Below, in pieces: positions 1 through 5,306 of a DNA stretch of 5,897 bases (position 1 is its first letter; every line of letters starts with the position of its first letter). The stretch spans positions 1 through 5,897 of the forward strand of contig CAYMNB010000090.1 in NCBI GenBank assembly GCA_964391725.1, in the 5' to 3' direction. Under the pieces are notes generated by a model. The model saw only the letters and a program-made list of their open reading frames with translations, was not told the DNA's origin and made no database searches. The position numbers and the translations under genes are program-made. Source of the DNA: SpSt-1165 sp964391725 (lineage in GTDB: Bacteria > Chloroflexota > Anaerolineae > Anaerolineales > Anaerolineaceae).

Positions 1-300
1 GGCTTTCCCTGCGACCAGTTCGCCCACCAGGAACCCGGCAGCGAAGAGGAGATCGCCGAATTCTGCCAGATGAACTACGGCGTCACTTTCCCCATGTTCG
101 CCAAGGTGGACGTGAACGGCAAGAACACCCATCCGGTGATTCAGCTCTTGAAAGACAACCTCAAGAGCCCGCTGGGCAAGGCCATCAAATGGAACTTTAC
201 CAAGTTCCTCATCGGCCCTGACGGCACCCCGCTGAAGCGCTATGAGCCGACAGTGACCCCGGAAGCGATCGAGCCAGATATTCAACAGCAGCTGCCATAA
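1..300 (+). CDS. Glutathione peroxidase family protein (5' end outside window)
   Basis: Thiol peroxidase that reduces hydrogen or lipid peroxides in the cytoplasm. The visible 99 codons are open from base 1 to TAA at 298-300. They begin with the family signature GFPCDQFAHQEPGS, in which Gln10 of the fragment matches the catalytic Gln (Q81 of human GPx4). The KWNF motif at fragment residues 63-66 supplies the catalytic Trp and Asn. The peroxidatic Cys or Sec would lie upstream and is not visible. Cys22 (in EFCQMNYGVTFPMF) sits where E. coli BtuE and other thioredoxin-dependent GPx enzymes carry the resolving Cys, so I infer thioredoxin rather than glutathione as reductant. The region between VNG and KWNF is short, without the oligomerisation loop of GPx1, so it is GPx4-like and probably monomeric. 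The internal ATG at 70 is not the start, because the signature precedes it. A terminator follows at once. Confidence 0.95.
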   Translation, partial: GFPCDQFAHQEPGSEEEIAEFCQMNYGVTFPMFAKVDVNGKNTHPVIQLLKDNLKSPLGKAIKWNFTKFLIGPDGTPLKRYEPTVTPEAIEPDIQQQLP

Positions 301-321
301 TCTGGCGGCAACAAAGCACAG

Positions 322-365
322 AAAACAGGCGCTTGAGTTGCAAAAATCAACCGCCTGTATTTTTT
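322..365 (+). terminator. Intrinsic terminator after the glutathione peroxidase gene
   Basis: The arms ACAGGCG (325-331) and CGCCTGT (352-358) pair perfectly. After a C-C mismatch the stem continues as TTGA (333-336) with TCAA (347-350), leaving a 10-nt loop. Six T residues follow at 360-365 and an A-run precedes the stem. It lies 22 bp beyond the stop at 300, and it rules out translation starts upstream of about 366 for the next gene. Confidence 0.88.
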
Positions 366-385
366 GCTCTTTGCCGCCAGACCTG

Positions 386-394
386 TGGTATCCT
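386..394 (+). promoter_or_regulatory. Extended -10 box for the ACT-domain gene
   Basis: TGGTATCCT reads as a TGn extension plus a -10 hexamer TATCCT (389-394). Seven bases separate the hexamer from the ATG at 402, so transcription would start at or next to the start codon, giving a leaderless message. No convincing -35 box is visible; the region overlaps the T-run of the preceding terminator. This is inferred from motif and spacing only. Confidence 0.5.
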
Positions 395-401
395 TGACGG
401 C

Positions 402-818
402 ATGTGTTCGATGACCTTGATACTCGATCCGCAGGAATACATCATCTGCCGCCTTTCTCCCGACACCCAGGCTGCCAACATCTGGCTGCCGCTGGAAGGT
501 TTCTGGTCTTTGACCCGCACCGAAGAGGAAACCTCATTGGTGATGCAAGCCGGCAACCTGCTGCCCAACGACGCGGTGGTCGAAAGCGGCTGGCGGTTGT
601 TACATGTGGCGGGTACGTTGGATTTTGCCCTGGTCGGTGTGCTGGCACGGCTGACGGCGGTGCTGGCAGAGGCAGGAGTCAGTGTCTTTGCGCTATCCAC
701 CTATGACACCGATTACCTGCTTTTCAAAGAACACCAGCGCGCACAAGCCCTGCAAGCCCTGCAAAACGCCGGGTACAGCCTACAAAATGCCGCCGCTGCG
801 GCTCTCAATCCCCTCTGA
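402..818 (+). CDS. ACT domain-containing protein, COG3603 type
   Basis: Small (138 aa) soluble protein with no enzyme domain. Residues about 63-127 form an ACT domain with the pattern typical of COG3603: GWRLLHVAGTLDFALVGVLA, then LAEAGVSVFALSTYDTDYLLFKE. The last stretch resembles the ligand-binding ACT of the eukaryotic arginine sensor CASTOR1. The N-terminal half (residues 4-60) is likely a second, degenerate ACT-like fold, as in structures of this family. The family is thought to bind amino acids, but the ligand and partner are unknown. I chose ATG 402 because an open stretch further upstream (from a TTG at 333) lies inside the preceding terminator hairpin. ATG 411 (M4) is the alternative. 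There is no Shine-Dalgarno sequence; an extended -10 box sits 7 nt upstream, suggesting leaderless translation. Confidence 0.85.
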   Translation: MCSMTLILDPQEYIICRLSPDTQAANIWLPLEGFWSLTRTEEETSLVMQAGNLLPNDAVVESGWRLLHVAGTLDFALVGVLARLTAVLAEAGVSVFALSTYDTDYLLFKEHQRAQALQALQNAGYSLQNAAAAALNPL

Positions 819-846
819 CATTCACATGCCTGGCGCCATTTGACGC

Positions 847-852
847 TATAAT
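847..852 (+). promoter_or_regulatory. Consensus -10 box upstream of the LCP gene
   Basis: A perfect TATAAT lies in the gap after the ACT gene. Transcription would begin near 859-860, about 70 nt before the LCP start at 930 and exactly on an ATG at 860. No good -35 is seen at 17 bp spacing; TTCACA at 821-826 would need a 20-bp spacer. Confidence 0.6.
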
Positions 853-859
853 GTACCCA

Positions 860-892
860 ATGGAACCTTGTGAGGTTCACCTGCGTCTTTGA
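860..892 (+). CDS. Putative leaderless upstream ORF 1 (10 aa)
   Basis: ATG through TGA encodes MEPCEVHLRL. Its ATG sits 7 nt after the TATAAT box, where the transcript should begin, so it could be translated as a leaderless start. Its stop codon overlaps the next small ORF as TGATG. There is no family similarity and such short frames arise by chance. The case rests on the position of the start and the chained overlaps with what follows. Confidence 0.3.
   Translation: MEPCEVHLRL
863..878 (+). promoter_or_regulatory. Hairpin at the 5' end of the LCP leader
   Basis: GAACCT (863-868) and AGGTTC (873-878) form a perfect 6-bp stem with a TGTG loop. It begins only about 3-4 nt after the predicted transcription start, inside upstream ORF 1. 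It could stabilise the 5' end, affect initiation at 860, or be the half-sites of a repressor; the sequence does not decide. Confidence 0.35.
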
Positions 893-933
893 TGGAACAG
901 AACCTGCACTATTTGAGCACAGAAGAGATATGA
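892..933 (+). CDS. Putative upstream ORF 2 (13 aa), coupled to ORF 1 and LCP gene
   Basis: ATG through TGA encodes MEQNLHYLSTEEI. Its start overlaps the stop of upstream ORF 1 (TGATG at 890-894) and its stop overlaps the LCP start (ATGA at 930-933). No Shine-Dalgarno sequence precedes it, so it would depend on re-initiating ribosomes. This is inference from codon geometry; no homology supports it. Confidence 0.28.
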   Translation: MEQNLHYLSTEEI

Positions 934-2087
934 ACGAACGAAGAGAACAAATACCCGATAAAGAAGATGAGCAGCCGCGTTTGCGCCTGCCTCAGCAAGC
1001 CAAACAAACCCAGCCGCCACCCCTGACGCCGCCTGATTACAACATGGCGCGTCCTGCCAGCAACCAGGGAAGCCGGCCGCAGCCGCAAATTACCCCGGCC
1101 GAACAGCAGCGCCTAAGTTTGGAAGAGTGGCAGCGTCAACAGCAACTTGCACCTGCACCAATGGCAAAGTCTCAAAAGGCACACCAACGGCGTTCATCCG
1201 CAGAACTGCCGCGCTCACGCCGCCGCTCCAGGCCGTATGCCATGTCGTGCCTGCTGCTGGCTATTCTTTTCATCGGCGGTGCCATCGCTCTCTACATTTT
1301 TGCCCCCAGCAACCCCAATATCCTCGTGTTGGGGCTGGACCGCTCCATCGAAGAAGGCGGCTGGCTCTCACGCTCTGACACCATCATTCTCGCCAACCTG
1401 CACATCACCCGTGCGGATGTCAACATGGTTTCTATCCCGCGCGATCTGTGGGTCAATATCCCCGTGTATGGCGAAAACCGCATCAATACCGCGCACTATT
1501 TTGCCGAGGTCAACGCGCCCGGCAGCGGCCCGCAATCTGCCATCAATACCGTCGAAAGCAATTTCGGCGTGCCGGTTGATCACTACGTGCGCATCAAGCT
1601 GGAAGAATTCCCCCTGCTGGTAGATGCCATGGGCGGTGTTCCGGTGATCCTGACAGAGCCGATGGGTGGACTGCCCGCCGGCAGCCACTTGCTCAACGGC
1701 GATGAAGCGCTGCGTTTTGTGCGCGACCGTTCCGGCACCGATGATTTCTTCCGCATGCGCCAGGCGCAGTTTTTCGTCCAGATGGTCATCAGCCGCATGA
1801 AACAACCCGCTGCCTGGCTGCACCTGCCGCGCATCATGGTTGCCGCTCAGCAGATCGTTGACACCGACATCCCGGTCTGGATCTGGGGGCGCTATGGTAT
1901 TACCCTGCTGCGCGCTTATCCTGACAAAATCAACTCACAGACCCTGACCCGCGAGATGGTCACCCCTTACATCACCGAGTCAGGCGCTAACATTCTGCTG
2001 CCCAACTGGGCCGCCATCCTGCCGTTGATGCAGGAACAATTTGACAGACCCAATGTCATCGAAATGCTGTTGGGGTCCGTCCCTTAG
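930..2087 (+). CDS. LytR-CpsA-Psr (LCP) family protein
   Basis: LCP enzymes are membrane-anchored and transfer lipid-linked glycopolymers to the cell wall outside the membrane. In this 385-aa protein, residues 1-100 are hydrophilic and rich in Gln, Pro and Arg, presumably cytoplasmic and disordered. RSRRRSRPY (95-103) gives a positive-inside signal before a transmembrane helix at about 105-125. The LCP domain spans about 131-290: ILVLGLD, RSD (148-150), SIPRD (R171, D172), RIN (184-186), NGDEALRFVRDR (256-267, with the conserved D258 and Arg cluster) and RMRQ (275-278). These are the polyprenyl-pyrophosphate and metal-binding signatures. The remaining 95 residues resemble usual LCP C-termini. 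A GTG at 870 in frame would add 20 residues unlike the family; I prefer ATG 930, preceded by a weak AGAAGAG and overlapped by upstream ORF 2. The native acceptor polymer cannot be told. Confidence 0.9.
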   Translation: MNERREQIPDKEDEQPRLRLPQQAKQTQPPPLTPPDYNMARPASNQGSRPQPQITPAEQQRLSLEEWQRQQQLAPAPMAKSQKAHQRRSSAELPRSRRRSRPYAMSCLLLAILFIGGAIALYIFAPSNPNILVLGLDRSIEEGGWLSRSDTIILANLHITRADVNMVSIPRDLWVNIPVYGENRINTAHYFAEVNAPGSGPQSAINTVESNFGVPVDHYVRIKLEEFPLLVDAMGGVPVILTEPMGGLPAGSHLLNGDEALRFVRDRSGTDDFFRMRQAQFFVQMVISRMKQPAAWLHLPRIMVAAQQIVDTDIPVWIWGRYGITLLRAYPDKINSQTLTREMVTPYITESGANILLPNWAAILPLMQEQFDRPNVIEMLLGSVP

Positions 2088-2136
2088 GCCTGCACTTATT
2101 GGTACCCGTTAACTGTATAAGAAAAGGAAAAACATC

Positions 2137-2325
2137 ATGCCCATCTACCTGTTGATCCTCGTTGTCGCAGCCAAAATTTTAATATCCTCTCTGCTGACCA
2201 CTGTCGCGGTCAAAACTATAAAAGACAGGCACATCAATATTGCCAATTATCTGCCCGGCAGGATCCAGATCGACCACGTCGACAGCGACTATGTTTTATC
2301 TTCACAGGACGGGTTGCAAGAGTGA
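2137..2325 (+). CDS. Small single-span membrane protein, unknown function
   Basis: This encodes 62 aa. Residues 2-24 (PIYLLILVVAAKILISSLLT and on) form one hydrophobic helix. A Lys/Arg/His-containing stretch (KTIKDRH) and an acidic, polar tail (about residues 35-62) follow. A good Shine-Dalgarno AAAAGGA (2122-2128) lies 8 nt before the ATG, which supports real translation. I do not recognise a family. It begins 49 bp after the LCP gene with no terminator between them, and a strong terminator follows it, so co-transcription with the LCP gene is likely. A TATAAG at 2116-2121 resembles a -10 box, but a transcript from it would start at or after the Shine-Dalgarno sequence, so I discount it. A role as a membrane partner of the LCP enzyme is only a guess from context. 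Confidence 0.65.
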   Translation: MPIYLLILVVAAKILISSLLTTVAVKTIKDRHINIANYLPGRIQIDHVDSDYVLSSQDGLQE

Positions 2326-2346
2326 GTCAAACCGCCAATGAACAGT

Positions 2347-2385
2347 AAAAAATCGGGGAGATTATCGAATTCCCGATTTTTTTTT
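2347..2385 (+). terminator. Strong intrinsic terminator closing the LCP unit
   Basis: ATCGGGGA (2352-2359) pairs with TTCCCGAT (2370-2377) through one G-T wobble, and the stem is lengthened by the A-run (2347-2351) against the T-run. Nine T residues occupy 2377-2385. It lies 22 bp after the small membrane protein and upstream of the upp -10 box, separating the two units. Confidence 0.95.
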
Positions 2386-2411
2386 ACAACCATTCACGCC
2401 CCTGTTTCGGC

Positions 2412-2417
2412 TATAAT
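2412..2417 (+). promoter_or_regulatory. Consensus -10 box for upp
   Basis: A perfect TATAAT follows the terminator. The predicted start near 2424 gives a leader of about 25 nt that contains the Shine-Dalgarno sequence AGGAGAG (2438-2444) 4 nt before ATG 2449. The -35 region is poor; TTTACA at 2383-2388 is too far (23 bp). No attenuator or PyrR-like hairpin fits in so short a leader. Confidence 0.65.
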
Positions 2418-2448
2418 CAACAAAAACACACAATCGCAGGAGAGAACC

Positions 2449-3075
2449 ATGGGCAATGTCTTCCACTCTGACCATCCGCTGGTCGCGCACAAACTCAGCA
2501 AACTACGCCAGATCGACACCGATTCCCGCCAGTTCCGCGAACTGATCCGTGAAATATCCGTGCTGCTCACCTACGAAGCCACCCGCGACCTGGCCCTGGT
2601 GCCGATGCCTGTCACTACCCCACTGGCTGAGATGCAAGGAAAGCAACTGTCAGACCGTATCGGATTGGTGCCGGTGCTGCGTGCCGGGCTGGGCATGGTC
2701 GAAGGTGTGTGGGAATTGCTGCCCACCGCCGAAGTCTGGCACATCGGCCTCTACCGCGATGAACACACCCTGCAGCCGGTGCAGTACTACAACAAACTGC
2801 CGGTGGCGCCTACCGTGTCAATTTGCTTCATCCTCGACCCCATGCTGGCGACCGGCGGCTCTGCCTCTGCTACTGTTGACCTGTTGAAACGTTGGGGGGT
2901 TGCACGCATCAAATATATCGGCATCATCGGCGCACCGGAAGGCATCCAAAAACTGCAGAGCGACCACCCCGATGTGCCCATTTACCTGGCAGCCATCGAC
3001 GATCACCTTAACGAGGTCGGCTACATCGTGCCCGGACTGGGTGATGCCGGCGACCGCCAGTTCGGCACCGCCTGA
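2449..3075 (+). CDS. upp: Uracil phosphoribosyltransferase
   Basis: Salvage enzyme that converts uracil and PRPP to UMP and pyrophosphate in the cytoplasm. The 208-aa length equals that of E. coli Upp. Diagnostic segments are in order: LTYEATRDLAL (40-50), VPVLRAGLGM (74-83), the PRPP-binding loop ILDPMLATGGSASATV (128-143), and the C-terminal uracil-binding segment YIVPGLGDAGDRQFGT (192-207). The start is fixed by AGGAGAG just upstream and by family length. An in-frame ATG at 2338 would place the preceding terminator inside the gene. The start codon is followed by MGNVFHSDHPLVAHKLSKLR, a normal Upp N-terminus. No missing residues are evident. A MoeB/ThiF-like gene follows after 31 bp. Confidence 0.98.
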   Translation: MGNVFHSDHPLVAHKLSKLRQIDTDSRQFRELIREISVLLTYEATRDLALVPMPVTTPLAEMQGKQLSDRIGLVPVLRAGLGMVEGVWELLPTAEVWHIGLYRDEHTLQPVQYYNKLPVAPTVSICFILDPMLATGGSASATVDLLKRWGVARIKYIGIIGAPEGIQKLQSDHPDVPIYLAAIDDHLNEVGYIVPGLGDAGDRQFGTA

Positions 3076-3100
3076 TACCACTGGCTATATTTGTTACAAT
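3072..3100 (+). promoter_or_regulatory. Promoter abutting the MoeB/ThiF-like gene
   Basis: An extended -10 TGTTACAAT (3092-3100; hexamer TACAAT 3095-3100) lies 17 bp after a partial -35 CTGATA (3072-3077) that overlaps the upp stop codon. Six bases separate the hexamer from ATG 3107, so the start of transcription coincides with the start codon. With no Shine-Dalgarno sequence visible, this predicts a leaderless message. Confidence 0.55.
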
Positions 3101-3106
3101 CAAAGC

Positions 3107-3856
3107 ATGAACCCCAACGCCATCAGCCCCGAAGAACTGGCGCGTTATCACCGTCATTTGCTCCTGCCCGGCATTGACCGGAACGGACAGGCGCGCCTGA
3201 AAGCCGCTTCTGTCCTCATCATCGGACTGGGCGGACTGGGTTCGCCCAATGCCCTCTACCTGGCGGCCGCCGGAGTGGGTCATCTGGGCCTGATGGACGC
3301 GGATATCGTTACAGAAACAAATCTGCAACGCCAGGTGGTCCACTCAGAAGCCGCGCTGGGCGAGTTGAAGGTGGCATCCGCCGCGCGCCGCCTGCATGAA
3401 CTCAACCGTTACTGCCGGCTTGACACCTACCCCGCACGTTTCACCGAAGATAACGCCGCCATCGTCGGTGAATACGATATCATCATCGACGCCACCGACA
3501 ACTTCACCGCGCGCACGCTCATCAACCGCGCCTGTGTCGCCCACCGCAAGCCGATGGTGTACGGCGCGGTCTATCATTTCGACGGGCAGTGCAGCATCTT
3601 TGCGCCGCACCTGTCTGCCCCCTGCTACCAGTGCGTGTTCAGCCAGCCGCCGCGCGACAGTGGTGAAGAGATTGGGGTGTTTGGCGTGCTGCCCGCTCTC
3701 ATCGGCAGCCTGCAAGCCACCGAAACCCTCAAACTCATTCTTGGCATCGGGCAGAACATGCTGGGCAAACTTGTCATTTACAACGCTCTCGACCTCACCT
3801 TCCAGACCATCCAACTGCGCACAGACCCCACCTGTCCGGTGTGCGGGTCCGCATGA
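3107..3856 (+). CDS. HesA/MoeB/ThiF family adenylyltransferase (E1-like)
   Basis: E1-like enzymes adenylate the C-terminal Gly-Gly of a ubiquitin-fold sulfur carrier (MoaD or ThiS) for molybdopterin or thiamine synthesis. The 249 aa match MoeB length with no rhodanese tail. Visible features: RYHRHLLLPGI (13-23, R16 equivalent to MoeB R14), the nucleotide loop GLGGLGS (40-46), TNLQRQ (71-76), K88, and catalytic D131 in DATDNF. Zinc-binding CxxC pairs lie at C173/C176 and C243/C246. The position of the usual active-site Cys (C187 of E. coli MoeB, C184 of ThiF) is Gly186, in RDSGEEIGVFG. The downstream GVLPALIGSLQATETLKLILG is normal. MoeB versus ThiF cannot be settled without neighbours. It starts 31 bp after upp, has no Shine-Dalgarno sequence, and a promoter adjoins its ATG. 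Confidence 0.92.
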   Translation: MNPNAISPEELARYHRHLLLPGIDRNGQARLKAASVLIIGLGGLGSPNALYLAAAGVGHLGLMDADIVTETNLQRQVVHSEAALGELKVASAARRLHELNRYCRLDTYPARFTEDNAAIVGEYDIIIDATDNFTARTLINRACVAHRKPMVYGAVYHFDGQCSIFAPHLSAPCYQCVFSQPPRDSGEEIGVFGVLPALIGSLQATETLKLILGIGQNMLGKLVIYNALDLTFQTIQLRTDPTCPVCGSA

Positions 3857-3933
3857 TCCCCCCGTCTCCGCGCTGCCTCCATTACAATCAGCAGTTCACC
3901 ACCCGATAATGCTCTTAAGTTCTGCTTGGGCTG

Positions 3934-3961
3934 TTTACAAATCAGCGCAAGAGTGTAGAAT
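3934..3961 (+). promoter_or_regulatory. Sigma70-type promoter for the oxidoreductase gene
   Basis: TTTACA (3934-3939) and TAGAAT (3956-3961) are separated by 16 bp. Each differs from consensus at one position, so this is the best two-box promoter in the window. The start near 3968 gives a leader of about 62 nt carrying a hairpin and an AAAGGA Shine-Dalgarno (4013-4018) before ATG 4030. A weaker second possibility is TTACAA (3882-3887) with GATAAT (3905-3910), 17 bp apart. Confidence 0.7.
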
Positions 3962-3974
3962 AACCAGCATACCC

Positions 3975-3994
3975 GCATGGTGCAAAAGCCATGC
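3975..3994 (+). promoter_or_regulatory. Hairpin in the oxidoreductase leader
   Basis: GCATGG (3975-3980) pairs perfectly with CCATGC (3989-3994) around a loop beginning with a possible T-G wobble. It lies a few bases after the predicted transcript start and about 20 nt before the Shine-Dalgarno sequence. No T-run follows, so it is not a terminator. It could be a 5' stabiliser or an operator. Confidence 0.4.
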
Positions 3995-4029
3995 CCCTAT
4001 GGTTACCGAGAGAAAGGAAGTAGAAGATC

Positions 4030-5088
4030 ATGTCAAAAATATTGAAGGTTGGTATTGCCGGTGTCGGCGGCATCGCGCACACCCACATGCCCGGCTGGGA
4101 GAAGTCAGAACACGCCGAGGTAGTAGCAGGCACAGACGTATTTGAGGATATGCTTGCTGAATGGGGCAAGAAACACAACGTCACCAAACTCTCTACCCGA
4201 TTGGAAGACCTGCTGGAAGACAAGGACATTGACATCATCGATGTATGCACTCCCAGCGCTTTTCACGCCCCGATCACCATCGCCGCGCTCAAAGCCGGTA
4301 AACATGTGATTTGTGAAAAACCACTTGCCCCCACCCCTGAAGAAGTGCGCGCGATGATCGCCGCGCGTGATGAGTCGGGCAAATACCTGATGACCGCCCA
4401 GCACATGCGTTTTCACGGCTCTTCACAAGCCTATAAACGCGAGATCGAAGATGGACAGCTTGGTGATATCTACCATGCCCGCTCCTGGTGGCTGCGGCGT
4501 GCCAGCTTCCCCACCCGTCCCTCCTTCTGGCTCAAAGAAACAGCTGGCGGCGGCCCCTGCATTGACATCGGCGTGCATGTCCTTGACCTGACTCTGTGGC
4601 TGATGGGCAACCCCCAGCCGGTCACCGTCAGCGGCATCGCCCGCACCGAAATGTCGAACAAACCCGGCATGTTCTCCTCGTGGGGCGGCGGCCCGGTGCC
4701 TGAACAGCATGATGTCGAAGATTTCGCTGCCGGATTTGTGCGTTTTGAGAACGGCGCTTCCCTGGTCGTGGAAACAAGCTGGATCCTCCATCACGAAGCT
4801 GAGATGGATGGCTTCCATTTCTGGCTGTACGGCACCGACGGCGGCATTGAACACCCCGGCAACCGCCTGGTCAAGACCAATTACAACAGCAAACAGCTCT
4901 ACACCACCGAATTGAAACTGATGCAAGACCCTGACAAACCGCACCAATTGGAATGCATGGCATTTGCCAAAGCCATCGCCGAAGGTGCTCCCTCACCGGT
5001 GCCGGCGGAACAGTCCCTGCAGGTTATGCAGATTCTCGATGGCATCTACCGCTCCAGCGAAGCCGGAAAAGAAATCCGCCTGGACTGA
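4030..5088 (+). CDS. Gfo/Idh/MocA family oxidoreductase
   Basis: Cytoplasmic NAD(P)-dependent dehydrogenase acting on a sugar, inositol or related polyol; the substrate is not readable from sequence. The 352 aa are typical of the family. The N-terminal Rossmann fold begins KVGIAGVGGIAHTHMPGW (6-23) with the GxGGxA nucleotide motif. DVCTPSAFHAPITIAALKAGKHVICEKPLA (71-100) carries the family EKP with K97. The C-terminal alpha/beta domain has GGGPCIDIGVHVLDLTLWLMG (173-193); D179 and H183 with K97 make the usual catalytic set. The ending EQSLQVMQILDGIYRSSEAGKEIRL is the standard family tail. An AAAGGA ribosome site at 4013-4018 supports ATG 4030. The gene has its own promoter and terminator, so it is a single-gene unit, and no transporter or sugar-kinase neighbour hints at its pathway. 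Confidence 0.96.
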   Translation: MSKILKVGIAGVGGIAHTHMPGWEKSEHAEVVAGTDVFEDMLAEWGKKHNVTKLSTRLEDLLEDKDIDIIDVCTPSAFHAPITIAALKAGKHVICEKPLAPTPEEVRAMIAARDESGKYLMTAQHMRFHGSSQAYKREIEDGQLGDIYHARSWWLRRASFPTRPSFWLKETAGGGPCIDIGVHVLDLTLWLMGNPQPVTVSGIARTEMSNKPGMFSSWGGGPVPEQHDVEDFAAGFVRFENGASLVVETSWILHHEAEMDGFHFWLYGTDGGIEHPGNRLVKTNYNSKQLYTTELKLMQDPDKPHQLECMAFAKAIAEGAPSPVPAEQSLQVMQILDGIYRSSEAGKEIRLD

Positions 5089-5107
5089 TCAAACCACTCA
5101 TGAATTC

Positions 5108-5145
5108 AAAAGGCTGTCCCAAAAACAACGGGACAGCCTTTTTTT
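5108..5145 (+). terminator. Perfect intrinsic terminator after the oxidoreductase
   Basis: AAGGCTGTCCC (5110-5120) and GGGACAGCCTT (5130-5140) form an 11-bp perfect stem with a 9-nt A-rich loop. Seven T residues run from 5139 to 5145 and A residues precede the stem, so it may work in both directions. It starts 20 bp after the stop codon. Confidence 0.96.
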
Positions 5146-5162
5146 ATTATCATTATCCATCA

Positions 5163-5261
5163 CGAAGGCCCGACACCCAGTTTCTTCCAGCGCCCAGCGG
5201 TGGGAAACTGGGTGTCTTCCATTGTCCTGCCACCTCCATCAGATAGGGTATGGTTAGCCTG
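5163..5261. repeat. Dispersed-type 99-bp element, copy A
   Basis: It aligns without gaps to 5395-5493 with about 16 mismatches by eye (about 84% identity). The core is a perfect 13-bp inverted repeat, GACACCCAGTTTC (5172-5184) and GAAACTGGGTGTC (5204-5216), around a 19-nt centre in which CCA (5187-5189) can also pair with TGG (5201-5203). The right part ends AGATAGGGTATGGTTAGCCTG without pairing. No transposase is encoded; it looks like a REP- or MITE-like non-coding repeat. Confidence 0.88.
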
Positions 5262-5306
5262 TATTACTCGTCATCCAATCATCAAAGCGACTTTATGTCA
5301 TAACAG

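Noticed and set aside
333..401. Upstream extension of the ACT gene from a TTG at 333
   Set aside because: It would run through the loop and right arm of the terminator at 322-365 and adds residues unlike the family; ATG 402 has a -10 box in register.
870..929. GTG start at 870 for the LCP gene
   Set aside because: No ribosome site, lies inside the leader hairpin, and the added 20 residues are not like LCP N-termini; ATG 930 fits better, though this is not proven.
2116..2121. TATAAG as a promoter for the small membrane protein
   Set aside because: A transcript from it would start at or after the Shine-Dalgarno sequence, so it would spoil the ribosome site; read-through from the LCP gene is simpler.
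2338..2448. ATG at 2338 as the upp start
   Set aside because: It places the terminator and the TATAAT box inside the gene and gives 37 extra residues; ATG 2449 has a strong Shine-Dalgarno and the exact family length.
2900..3106. Upstream extension of the MoeB/ThiF-like frame into upp
   Set aside because: The extension is upp read in another frame; family similarity starts at 3107.
3344..4947. Long minus-strand open frames opposite the MoeB-like and oxidoreductase genes (for example 3344-3814 and 4423-4947)
   Set aside because: They mirror well-supported + strand genes with clear domains and have no recognisable protein motifs or promoters; they are codon-bias shadows.
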